DNA of 13,317 bases from NCBI RefSeq assembly GCF_023653455.1, contig NZ_JAKEDR010000091.1, positions 1-13,317 on the forward strand. The letters run 5' to 3'. The translations under genes and the position numbers were made by a program. Under the pieces are notes generated by a model. The model was given only the letters and a program-made list of their open reading frames with translations, had not been told where the DNA came from and ran no database searches. Within the stretch, counting starts at the first letter, position 1, and each line of letters begins with the position of its first letter. This document shows, one piece after another, positions 1 to 6,735 of the stretch. This DNA is from Paraclostridium ghonii. Lineage in GTDB: Bacteria > Bacillota > Clostridia > Peptostreptococcales > Peptostreptococcaceae.

Positions 1-194
1 GTATTTATATCATTATCTATAATTGTTTCAATTACTCTGGTAATTTAAATGGTATAGTAAACGTTTTATTTGGTTTTATATTTTCCTGTGAAACTTATTT
101 AGATTATAAATCCTCTGGTAAACTAAATTTAAAACATTTTTTCTTTGCTCTACTATTTATAGTTTCTGGGATAATTTTCATTTTCGCTTATTAA
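1..194 (+). CDS. C-terminal part of a small membrane protein (5' end outside window)
   Basis: The frame beginning at base 3 is open from the window edge to the TAA at 192-194, giving 63 residues. Two hydrophobic stretches are visible: one around GIVNVLFGFIFS and one at the C-terminus (FFFALLFIVSGIIFIFAY). They are separated by a short polar loop rich in Lys, Ser and Asp. This is the pattern of a small integral membrane protein ending just after its last helix. I do not recognise the family. The start codon and any upstream partner are outside the window, so neither length nor function can be given. Confidence 0.5.
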   Translation, partial: IYIIIYNCFNYSGNLNGIVNVLFGFIFSCETYLDYKSSGKLNLKHFFFALLFIVSGIIFIFAY

Positions 195-580
195 ATATTG
201 TTATTCATGCAAGCTAAGAAATTCAAAAAAAAATTATATGTTCAAGTATTAGTGAAAGGCCTTCTAAAATTGACTATACAGAGAAGCTTAGTCACTTTTA
301 GATAGTAACTGTAATAATAATAAAACTGGTAATAATAATTATACGGTTAGTGTCCAACTAAAATTTCCACAGTAAATAAAATAGAGTTTAAAACAGTATG
401 TGCTGTTAAAATGAAATACGCAACTTCTTTGCTTATAAACTTAATAAAAGTTATAGAGCTATAACTTTTATTAATATATCTTCTATACAGGTTAACATTA
501 TTTAGATTATATATATTCACCCTATGTATTAGTATTATATTTTATATTTTAAAAAAATAATTCAGTTTGAAATTGTAATT
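195..580. other. AT-rich gap with no recognisable gene
   Basis: No coding frame of convincing length or composition is seen on either strand here. The only clear structure is the 15-bp hairpin at 441-474, listed separately. The gap continues into a probable insertion-sequence remnant near 585-690. It lies between the end of the membrane-protein gene on the + strand and the end of the PadR operon on the minus strand, so the two flanking genes converge on it. Confidence 0.5.
441..474. terminator. Perfect 15-bp inverted repeat, possible convergent terminator
   Basis: TTAATAAAAGTTATA at 441-455 is perfectly complementary to 460-474, leaving a four-base loop, GAGC. It lies between converging genes (the + strand membrane protein ending at 194 and the minus-strand operon ending at 712). 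The stem is almost entirely A/T and lacks a long flanking U tract, so terminator activity is only plausible. A decayed mobile-element end is an alternative. Confidence 0.35.
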
Positions 581-581
581 A

Positions 582-690
582 TGGGATTCCAAAAAGTTAA
601 ACAGTCTGGCTCCGTTTGAATATAGAAGTCAGACCTTAGTTACTAGTTTGATTATTTTCACTGTCCACCTGGCAAGTTACAGTTTCATAT
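582..690 (+). mobile_element. Probable insertion-sequence remnant (transposase C-terminus and end)
   Basis: In the + frame containing bases 594-596, residues KKLNSLAPFEYRSQT can be read. They resemble the last residues of IS3-family (IS150-like) OrfB transposases, which commonly end in a 'L.GLSPVEYR' type segment. No transposase body is present upstream, so this would be a tail fragment. The sequence TTTTCACTGTCCAC at 655-668 follows, and recurs at 3519-3532, as expected for a shared insertion-sequence end. The family assignment rests on a short motif only. Confidence 0.35.
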
Positions 691-711
691 AAGTATTTTA
701 ACTATAGAATT

Positions 712-1668
712 TTATTTTGCATTTATTTCAATATCTCCAGTTTTAATATCTACACTTATTAGATTACCTGATTCCTTTCCAAAACTACCACTGAAAGATT
801 TAGAAGTTTGAGAAACATTATTAAATTCTAATCCTGTATCTATATCTCCAAAACCTTTATTTACATCAAGTTTGAAATTTAAATTTTCATTTAAAAATAA
901 ATCTATATCTCCAACTTCTGATCTTACTTTAAGATTACCATCCAAAGTTTCAATGCCACAGTATATATCCCCTACCTTAGCATCTATATTACCTTTTCCT
1001 TGAAACTCTTCTATCTCAATATCTCCTGTTTTGTTATCTATACTTGAATCTTTTGCTATCAATGTGTTTACATATAAATCCCCTGTTTTACTATCAATAA
1101 CAACTTTGTTAGCAGTTAACTTATTATTTATATCTATATCCCCTGTTTTAACTTTTAAATTTATATTATCAAATTTAAGATCAGACAAAAATTCAATATC
1201 TCCTACATTATTGCTAATATTCAAATTTCCATCATAGGATTGTGGCAATAATACTTCAACCTTCATATAAGGATCTTTAATCACCCCAAATATATTAAAT
1301 TTGCCTCTAGTTCCACTATCTACAACATTTAGTGTATCAGCTTCTTGACTCGCACTAATATAGTTTTTATTTTTTAGGTCTTTATTGGACTTTACTATAA
1401 CTTTTATATTATCTTCATTATTTTTATTAAAAGTGACATCTCCATTACTAATATTTGTACTTATATTTTTAAGTTCTTTTGCATTATCAAATTTATATTC
1501 TTTTACAACTTTTAGATTACTTATTCTATTAAATCCAAAACTATTAAAGTTATAATTAAATAAATTTCCTTCATATCCACTAATATTAAATACTAAAAAT
1601 AAACTTAGCATAATTGCCACTATAGACCAAGTTAGCATTTTTAATTTCAATAATTTTTTATCATCCAT
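712..1668 (-). CDS. DUF4097-type membrane-anchored beta-repeat protein
   Basis: The product has 318 residues. Residues ~12-30 form one hydrophobic segment, a probable uncleaved signal anchor, so most of the chain should lie outside the membrane. The rest consists of short beta-strand repeats marked by nine GD[ILV] motifs (such as KTGDIDI, KTGDLYV, KTGDIEI), typical of the DUF4097 putative-adhesin family and expected to form a right-handed beta structure. The ATG overlaps the stop of the upstream gene by one base (TAATG), implying translational coupling. It is the last gene of a PadR - HAAS - DUF4097 operon, an arrangement common in Firmicutes and thought to sense or respond to envelope stress. 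The function is not established for this family; the envelope role is inferred from context. Confidence 0.8.
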   Translation of the reverse strand: MDDKKLLKLKMLTWSIVAIMLSLFLVFNISGYEGNLFNYNFNSFGFNRISNLKVVKEYKFDNAKELKNISTNISNGDVTFNKNNEDNIKVIVKSNKDLKNKNYISASQEADTLNVVDSGTRGKFNIFGVIKDPYMKVEVLLPQSYDGNLNISNNVGDIEFLSDLKFDNINLKVKTGDIDINNKLTANKVVIDSKTGDLYVNTLIAKDSSIDNKTGDIEIEEFQGKGNIDAKVGDIYCGIETLDGNLKVRSEVGDIDLFLNENLNFKLDVNKGFGDIDTGLEFNNVSQTSKSFSGSFGKESGNLISVDIKTGDIEINAK

Positions 1669-2324
1669 TAATCTAACTCCTTATATTCAAAGTAAGCTTT
1701 TATTATTTTTTGCAATGCTGCTCCTATTATAAATAATATCCACGTGATATCCCATGCTTCTGTTGTAAAATTTAATAATAAATATATAGCTATTATTACT
1801 GACCACATTGCACTTGATACAGAATTTCTAACTCGTCTAGTTTTCGCAGTAACACTTTTCCACTCTTTAAATTCTTCTACTAATGTATCATCTTGCTTTA
1901 AATATTGTACTTTTGTCATATTGTTATAAATAAGAATTCCTGTAGCACCTGCTATTAATGAAAACATAATTACAATTCCTATTGTGTCCATTCCTATGTC
2001 TTCAAAAATAATTACACTTACAGGAGATAATATATACATCATTACTGCTATTGAGGTAAATTTAGCACTTTTTTTTCTATCACAAGAGTCCTTAGTAATA
2101 TTTACAGAATCTCTTTCAAATAAATCATCAATATTTCCTATATTAGAGATAACCTTATTATAAGCTAGTTCATCATCTACATTGCTTTCCAATAAATCAT
2201 AATACTTATCTAATAAATTCACTAAAAGCTCCTCTTTAAACTCCTCAGTCATCCTTGTTTTAGGTTCACTCTCAAATAATTCATTTATATAATCCTTAAT
2301 TTTTAACTCATAATTATCCGTCAT
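1668..2324 (-). CDS. HAAS/DUF1700-type membrane protein
   Basis: This is a 218-residue protein in two parts. Residues 1-75 are soluble, charged and helical (YINELFE, EEFKEELLVNLLDKYYDLLES, then NIGNIDDLFE), matching the HAAS/DUF1700 N-terminal domain of Firmicute membrane proteins. From about residue 88 onward there are four hydrophobic segments: two before residue ~135, and two in the C-terminal part around SAMWSVIIAIYLLLNF and ITWILFIIGAALQ. The start is supported by AAGGAGTG upstream on the minus strand. Its ATG lies 17 bases after the padR stop and its stop overlaps the next start, so the three genes form one transcription unit. PadR-HAAS pairs are known as predicted membrane-linked regulatory modules; the signal sensed is unknown. 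Confidence 0.75.
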   Translation of the reverse strand: MTDNYELKIKDYINELFESEPKTRMTEEFKEELLVNLLDKYYDLLESNVDDELAYNKVISNIGNIDDLFERDSVNITKDSCDRKKSAKFTSIAVMMYILSPVSVIIFEDIGMDTIGIVIMFSLIAGATGILIYNNMTKVQYLKQDDTLVEEFKEWKSVTAKTRRVRNSVSSAMWSVIIAIYLLLNFTTEAWDITWILFIIGAALQKIIKAYFEYKELD

Positions 2325-2341
2325 TAATATAACACTCCTTT

Positions 2342-2662
2342 TTATATAAGACTATCTATAATTTTTTTTGATTCTTCCCAGTCTTCTTTATTTTTTTTAT
2401 AAGTTTTTTTGCCAAGTTCTGTTATAGTATAGTATCGTCTTCTTGCTCCAACTCCTTCTGTTCCCCAATATGAAGTAATTAGTTCTAATTTTTCTAACCG
2501 TCTAAATGCTGAGTAAAGAGTAGCTTCTTTTAACTCATACATATTGTTGGTTTTTTCTTTTATTACTTTATTTATGGCGTATCCATAACTATCACCTTTC
2601 ATTAATTCAAATAGTATAATAGTCTCTGTATGACCTCTTAAAAGATCTGATGTAATAGACAA
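2342..2662 (-). CDS. PadR-family transcriptional regulator (TTG start)
   Basis: This is a 106-residue protein of the short PadR type. The N-terminus reads MSITSDLLRGHTETIILFELMKGDSYGYAI, a standard opening for this family. It is followed by a winged helix-turn-helix with the typical ATLYSAFRRLEKLELI recognition helix and a basic ARRRYYTIT wing. The C-terminal helix (KKNKEDWEESKKIIDSLI) is the usual dimerisation arm. I chose the TTG at 2662 because AGGAGG at 2672-2677 then lies eight bases upstream. The in-frame GTG at 2671 would touch the ribosome binding site. PadR proteins usually repress their own operon, so it probably controls the two membrane-protein genes downstream. The effector is unknown. 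Confidence 0.85.
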   Translation of the reverse strand: MSITSDLLRGHTETIILFELMKGDSYGYAINKVIKEKTNNMYELKEATLYSAFRRLEKLELITSYWGTEGVGARRRYYTITELGKKTYKKNKEDWEESKKIIDSLI

Positions 2663-2710
2663 ATACAACACCTCCTTTTATTTAGATATGTAATTCTATT
2701 ATTAATATAT

Positions 2711-2739
2711 ATTTTAGTTTTATATACCTCGCCTGTCAA
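2711..2739 (-). promoter_or_regulatory. Sigma-A-type promoter of the padR operon
   Basis: On the minus strand TTGACA (2734-2739) is followed after exactly 17 bases by TAAAAT (2711-2716). This is a perfect -35 box with a near-consensus -10 at ideal spacing. It sits about 50 bases upstream of the padR start. AT-rich sequence with partial ATGT/ATAT dyad character lies immediately upstream and across the spacer, where a PadR dimer could bind; that operator is only inferred. Confidence 0.75.
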
Positions 2740-2792
2740 TGTATATTTTGTTATATAATATGTTTATTATTAAAAATGTGTACAATAAATTA

Positions 2793-2826
2793 AAAAAAGA
2801 AGATAGCAAAAGCTATCTTCTTTTTT
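2793..2826. terminator. Bidirectional Rho-independent terminator
   Basis: A 15-bp perfect stem (AAAAAAGAAGATAGC at 2793-2807 with 2812-2826) closes a four-base AAAA loop. Both strands end the stem in a run of T. It lies just downstream of the helicase remnant on the minus strand and upstream of the padR promoter. It would therefore stop leftward transcription of the remnant from entering the padR operon. Confidence 0.8.
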
Positions 2827-2844
2827 AACTTAACTAGTTTCTTA

Positions 2845-3150
2845 TTAAAAACACATTCCAATCCTTATATTTTTCTCATTTTCCTTATTAGCTCCAAGGT
2901 TTTTACGTCTTGCTCTATGACATTCATCAACTACTATACATTCATATTTAACATATAATAATTTTTCTGTACTAGGAAAATTAGATGTATTTATCCTCCT
3001 ATACGGATCTGATGACAGTAAGCCATTATATAATCCTGTAGCTTAACTATGACTTTTTTAATAGATTTGAAAAATATTTCACACTGCTATAAAGGTTTTC
3101 AGTTTTAATATTGCTTTCAATTACTTTCTTTGATTGCTTTAATCCCTCCC
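2845..3150 (-). pseudogene. Remnant of a superfamily-2 helicase gene
   Basis: The minus-strand frame 2845-3042 is open for 65 codons with no good start. It contains SSDPYRRINTSNFPSTEK, then IVVDECHRARRKN. The latter is a hydrophobic strand followed by a DEAH-like box (DECH), the Walker B motif of superfamily-2 helicases. A stop at 3043-3045 ends this frame. A second coherent stretch (NIKTENLYSSVKYFSNLLKKS) continues upstream in another frame, so a frameshift is likely. Walker A and the whole C-terminal helicase lobe are absent. What remains is a fragment of a much larger protein. Which helicase it came from (mobile element, defence system or other) cannot be decided from this piece. Confidence 0.5.
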
Positions 3151-3153
3151 ACT

Positions 3154-3175
3154 ATACTTAAGTTAACTTAAGTAT
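3154..3175. promoter_or_regulatory. 22-bp perfect palindrome, operator-like
   Basis: The half-site ATACTTAAGTT (3154-3164) is followed directly by its exact reverse complement (3165-3175) with no spacer. Its core is a CTTAAG unit repeated on both sides of GTTAAC. Perfect symmetry of this length without a loop suits a dimeric DNA-binding protein better than an RNA hairpin. It lies about 100 bases upstream of the DUF2922-type gene and upstream of the helicase remnant, in an otherwise non-coding stretch (3151-3275). The binding protein is unknown. Confidence 0.45.
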
Positions 3176-3275
3176 TAAACTCACTACAAAAACTCTATTT
3201 TCTTTCTGTAATAAAAATAGACAATACAGAGTCAACACCATCAAATTAATTTAAAGAATAAAATGGGATTAGAAA

Positions 3276-3452
3276 ATGAGAAATATAGAAACTAGATTAC
3301 TAATGCTTTTTTCTATAACTCTTGGAAGAAATTTAAGCTTATTTATATCAGACCCTATAGAAAATATTACAGAGGCTAAAATAAAAGAGGCTATGAAACA
3401 AATAGTTACTAAAAATATATTTGCTGCTAAGTTTGGTTCAGAGTTAGAATGA
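3276..3452 (+). CDS. Short DUF2922-type protein, possibly truncated
   Basis: The ATG at 3276 opens a 58-codon frame ending in TGA at 3450-3452. The product starts MRNIETRLLMLFSITLGRNL, then has SDPIENITEAKIKEAMKQIV and TKNIF. This matches the layout of DUF2922 proteins: a short strand pair, a D-P turn, a 'LTE.EI..AM..II..NIF' helix. Family members usually run to about 70-75 residues and are often paired with a DUF1659 gene. Here the final strands are missing and no partner is seen, so it may be decayed. The ribosome binding site is weak (GGGA about seven bases upstream). Function of the family is unknown. Confidence 0.45.
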   Translation: MRNIETRLLMLFSITLGRNLSLFISDPIENITEAKIKEAMKQIVTKNIFAAKFGSELE

Positions 3453-3504
3453 TATGCTTCCTTTATAGTAGACTATTTATCATGTCTACCTAATCGGGTT
3501 AAGT

Positions 3505-3555
3505 ACAAGTTTTTATTTTTTTCACTGTCCACTTGACAGGGTGCAACTCACTCTA
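3505..3555. mobile_element. Insertion-sequence end remnant, second copy
   Basis: TTTTCACTGTCCAC at 3519-3532 is identical to 655-668 and in the same orientation. Similarity extends outwards in patches (a T-rich, AGTACAAG-like side on the left and TTGACAGG versus CTGGCAAG on the right). No transposase reading frame is attached. The most likely source is the terminal repeat of an IS3-type element, with the two copies bracketing about 2.85 kb of DNA. Confidence 0.35.
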
Positions 3556-3608
3556 ATGTTTATAGATACATTTTTTATTTCTCATTTATAATTAATATCT
3601 TGATATAA

Positions 3609-4688
3609 TTATTTTTTAACATATCCTATACTTTCAAAAAACTTACTATTTTGGATTATACATTCATTCTTAGGTTGTAAATTTCTAGCTTTTTCATGAT
3701 ATATATATGCAGTGTCTATATCTCCCACACGATTATAACATACACATAATTGTATATAGGTTCTCCAACTCCAAAGTTCCTCATAAATAAAACCAGACCT
3801 ATCTTCTGGCTTTTTAGCATGTTGAATACTTTCATACCAATAAATCGCTTCATAATATCTGTCTAACATTTCAAAGGTTTGACCTAATCTATAAATTACC
3901 TCTGCTCTAGGAGGTGCTACTTCAAATGAACTTAACAAAATATTAATAGATTTTTCTTTATCACCTGTTGCTACGTAGCAGTCTGCTAACTTACATATAA
4001 TATCAATCTTTTCTTCTATCCAAATAGGTACTGACAATAAACTTTTAAATATTTTTATAGCTTCATCGTGCATTCCGTGATAATAAAGTTCCTTACCATA
4101 ATAATAAATATCTCGATTTGAAAACTCAGCTCCTTCTTCCAATTTTTTCTTATAAATATTCAAGTTACGATCTGAATCTCCATGTACACGTTTATGTGTA
4201 ACTATAATATCCTCATCAATAGTATGCTTTTTATTACCTCCAATATATTCATGTATAAATCCTATCCAAGGAAACTTATTTTCTCTTTTTACTAATCTTT
4301 CTCTCCTAAAAATTAAAGCTGGGTTTCCTTCAGCATCTTGGGCGTAATTATATAAAAATGTTACACAGTCAATGTCTGGATTTAGTGTTGATTTTAAATC
4401 TTTTAATTTTTCTACATCTTCCTTCAATAAAACATCATCTGCATCTAACCATAAAATATAATCTTTGGTAGCTTTATCAAAAGAAAAATTTCTGGCTGCT
4501 GCAAAATCATCAATCCATTTAAAATAATAAATTCTATCTGTATATTTTTTTACAATATCTAATGTTCTATCTGTACAACCTGTATCAACAATATTTATTT
4601 CATCTACTACATCTTTAATAGATTCTAAGCAATTCCCTATAACATCTTCTTCATTCTTAACAATCATGCACAAACTAATTGTAATCAT
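3609..4688 (-). CDS. Family-2 glycosyltransferase with TPR-like C-terminal half
   Basis: The product has 359 residues when started at the ATG at 4688, where AGGAGGG lies six bases upstream; a longer frame to 4769 has no ribosome binding site. Residues 4-12 (ISLCMIVKN) open a GT-A fold. VDTGCTDRT at 34-42 is the nucleotide-binding turn, and DADD at 82-85 is the metal-binding DXD motif. From about residue 200 the chain becomes helical repeats resembling tetratricopeptides (for example DEAIKIFKSLLS, GDKEKSINILLSSFE, YEAIYWYESI), which may hold a protein acceptor. This architecture is shared with SunS-like peptide glycosyltransferases and with SgtA, encoded beside bclA3 in Clostridioides difficile. 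Given the collagen-like gene nearby, I infer a role in glycosylating a spore-surface protein. It is divergent from the dehydratase gene. Confidence 0.8.
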   Translation of the reverse strand: MITISLCMIVKNEEDVIGNCLESIKDVVDEINIVDTGCTDRTLDIVKKYTDRIYYFKWIDDFAAARNFSFDKATKDYILWLDADDVLLKEDVEKLKDLKSTLNPDIDCVTFLYNYAQDAEGNPALIFRRERLVKRENKFPWIGFIHEYIGGNKKHTIDEDIIVTHKRVHGDSDRNLNIYKKKLEEGAEFSNRDIYYYGKELYYHGMHDEAIKIFKSLLSVPIWIEEKIDIICKLADCYVATGDKEKSINILLSSFEVAPPRAEVIYRLGQTFEMLDRYYEAIYWYESIQHAKKPEDRSGFIYEELWSWRTYIQLCVCYNRVGDIDTAYIYHEKARNLQPKNECIIQNSKFFESIGYVKK

Positions 4689-5177
4689 CAAATCCCTCCT
4701 CAACATAAATTTACAATTGTACTCCATATATATATATTCTTTTTTTGTTAAAGGGATACATTTCTCCAATAATTATTCTTATTAAAAATATTTTATAAAA
4801 TAAATTTTATAATAAACATGCAACTATAAAAATAAATTGTCATATATATTTATATTGGAGTATAGATACTAAATCTATTTACTCATACGTCTTTATAGTC
4901 AAACTTTACAATATAGGCAATAATATTGGCTTTTTACAATCAAATATATAATTTATTCGTTCTTATACTGACTTAAAAGATGAGTTTATATCTTACTTAA
5001 GAAGCTTAAATCTATAATTTATTAAACTAATATGATAAGTTTATTTTTAATTAATCTAAAATTGGATTTGTTTAAAATAAAGATAAATTTTTATATTTAA
5101 AAGAAAGGGGAAATTGTCAATTATAAAACTATAAAAATTAATAAAGTTTTATAAAATTTAGGCAATGTGAATTTTTT
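4689..5177. other. Divergent intergenic region, no gene recognised
   Basis: These 489 bases separate the minus-strand glycosyltransferase from the + strand dehydratase and must hold both promoters. The sequence is so AT-rich that many weak -10-like hexamers appear, and none with a convincing -35 partner stands out. No unambiguous sigma-E or sigma-K sporulation promoter was found by eye. A short open stretch on the + strand around 4850-5012 is interrupted by stops and resembles no known protein. AAAGGGG at 5106-5112 looks like a ribosome binding site but leads only to a six-codon frame. Confidence 0.4.
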
Positions 5178-6197
5178 ATGTTTAAAGATAAAACCCTTAT
5201 GATTACAGGTGGAACAGGTTCATTTGGTAATGCTGTATTAAAAAAATTTTTAGACACAGATATAAAAGAAATCCGTATTTTTTCTCGTGATGAAAAAAAA
5301 CAAGATGATATGAGAAAAAAGTATAAAAACAATAAAATAAAGTTTTATATAGGAGATACAAGAGATTATTCAAGCTTAAAAAATTCTATGTATGGTGTAG
5401 ATTATATCTTTCATGCAGCTGCACTAAAACAAGTTCCTTCATGCGAATTTTTTCCGCTTGAAGCGGTTAAAACCAATGTAATTGGATCAGAAAATGTTCT
5501 TTCAGCTGCCATTAGCGAAGGTGTAAAAAAGGTTATATGTCTTTCAACTGATAAGGCTGCTTACCCTGTAAATGCTATGGGAATTTCTAAAGCTATGATG
5601 GAAAAAGTATTTATTGCAAAATCTAAAACTGTTCATCCTGATCAAACTACTATATGCGGAACTCGTTATGGAAATGTCATGGCATCAAGGGGAAGTGTTA
5701 TACCACTTTTCATAGATCAAATAAAAAAAGGTCAGCCTTTATCAATTACAAACGGCAATATGACTAGATTTTTAATGAGCTTAGACCAATCTGTAGACTT
5801 AGTTTTATTTGCTTTTCAACAAGGTCAAACAGGGGATTTATTTGTTCAAAAAGCTCCTGCTTGCACTATAAATGACCTAGCTATTGCGATAAAAAAAGTG
5901 TTTGATGTAAATACCCCTATTTCTGAAATAGGAATAAGACATGGTGAGAAGATGCATGAGACATTACTTACAAAAGAGGAAATGTCAAAGGCAATAGATA
6001 TGGGTAACTTCTATAGAGTACCCGTAGATAAAAGAGATCTTAATTATGACAAATACTTCATTGAAGGAAACAGTGAATTATCCAACATTCAAGAATACAA
6101 TTCTAGTAATACTCACCGTTTAAATATTTATGAAATTATTGAAAAACTCCTTGAACTAGATTACGTAAAAAAAGAATTAGCTTCGTGGAAAGTTTGA
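5178..6197 (+). CDS. fnlA: UDP-GlcNAc 4,6-dehydratase (5-inverting), FnlA/WbjB/CapE type
   Basis: This 339-residue protein is an extended short-chain dehydrogenase. GGTGSFG at 11-17 binds NAD(P), and STDKAAYP at 123-130 marks the substrate site. The usual catalytic YxxxK is replaced by MGISK (Met134, Lys138) in NAMGISKAMMEK. That Met-for-Tyr exchange is characteristic of the CapE/WbjB/FnlA group rather than of PseB or the retaining dehydratases. The family removes water across C4-C6 of UDP-GlcNAc and inverts C5 (then C3), giving a 4-keto-L-hexose for UDP-L-FucNAc or UDP-L-QuiNAc synthesis in the cytoplasm. The two later enzymes are encoded at 8405-10394 on the other strand. The ATG lacks a strong ribosome binding site, unlike its neighbours. 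It heads a + strand unit followed by two broken genes. Confidence 0.9.
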   Translation: MFKDKTLMITGGTGSFGNAVLKKFLDTDIKEIRIFSRDEKKQDDMRKKYKNNKIKFYIGDTRDYSSLKNSMYGVDYIFHAAALKQVPSCEFFPLEAVKTNVIGSENVLSAAISEGVKKVICLSTDKAAYPVNAMGISKAMMEKVFIAKSKTVHPDQTTICGTRYGNVMASRGSVIPLFIDQIKKGQPLSITNGNMTRFLMSLDQSVDLVLFAFQQGQTGDLFVQKAPACTINDLAIAIKKVFDVNTPISEIGIRHGEKMHETLLTKEEMSKAIDMGNFYRVPVDKRDLNYDKYFIEGNSELSNIQEYNSSNTHRLNIYEIIEKLLELDYVKKELASWKV

Positions 6198-6248
6198 TCT
6201 ATATAATAAAATTCAACTAAATAATTTTCTATATAAAGGAGCTATATA

Positions 6249-6708
6249 ATGAAATATTTATGTGCTAAAAATGATCTATTATCAAGTTCTTTAAGTTCAA
6301 TAAAACCATGCTCTAAATTATTAGATATAGGCTGTGGAATTAAGCCCTTTACTGATGTTTAGTGTGAAACTCATATTTGCTGTGAACCTTATAGCGAGTA
6401 TATAGAAGTATTAAATGAAAAATATAAAGATTTATTGGTATTAAATATGAGTTTTCAAGATATTGTTAAAAATTTTCCTTATAATTCAGTTGATTCAATA
6501 TTAATTCTTGATGTAATACAACATTTAGAGAAAGAAGAAGCTCTAGATTTACTATCAAAAACATTAAATATAGCATCTGAACAAGTTTTTGTTTTTACTC
6601 CATTGGGATTTTTATATATTCAATGATTTTCATTTATTAAATAATAAATAAGAACTACTCCCTGAACCTAAGGGTGCATTTGGGGCAATTTGGTCAATAG
6701 ATAAATAA
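6249..6708 (+). pseudogene. SAM-dependent methyltransferase, broken by stop and deletion
   Basis: An ATG at 6249 with AAGGAG seven bases upstream begins MKYLCAKNDLLSS and soon gives LLDIGCGIKPF, the glycine-rich SAM-binding motif I of class I methyltransferases. An in-frame TAG at 6360-6362 interrupts it. The same frame resumes at once with CETHICCEPYSEYIE (the acidic motif II region) and continues through ILILDVIQHLEKEEA to FTPLGF, stopping at 6624-6626. A typical C-terminal end (EPKGAFGAIWSIDK) then appears in a different frame up to the TAA at 6706-6708. Judged against related proteins, perhaps 50 residues are missing between these parts. It was probably a glycan or nucleotide-sugar methyltransferase acting with the neighbouring glycosyltransferase; it cannot make a full product now. 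Confidence 0.8.
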
Positions 6709-6735
6709 AATTTTTTATGTTAGGATGTGATAGAT

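Noticed and set aside
4689..4769. 27-residue N-terminal extension of the TPR glycosyltransferase
   Set aside because: The ATG at 4688 has an ideal AGGAGGG and starts exactly at the family's conserved N-terminus; the extension has no ribosome binding site.
4850..5012. Weakly coding-like + strand stretch before the dehydratase gene
   Set aside because: It is interrupted by stops, lacks a start with a ribosome binding site and resembles no family I know.
6360..6362. Amber codon read-through or pyrrolysine insertion in the methyltransferase
   Set aside because: The gene also has a second stop, a probable deletion and a frame change downstream, so simple decay explains it.
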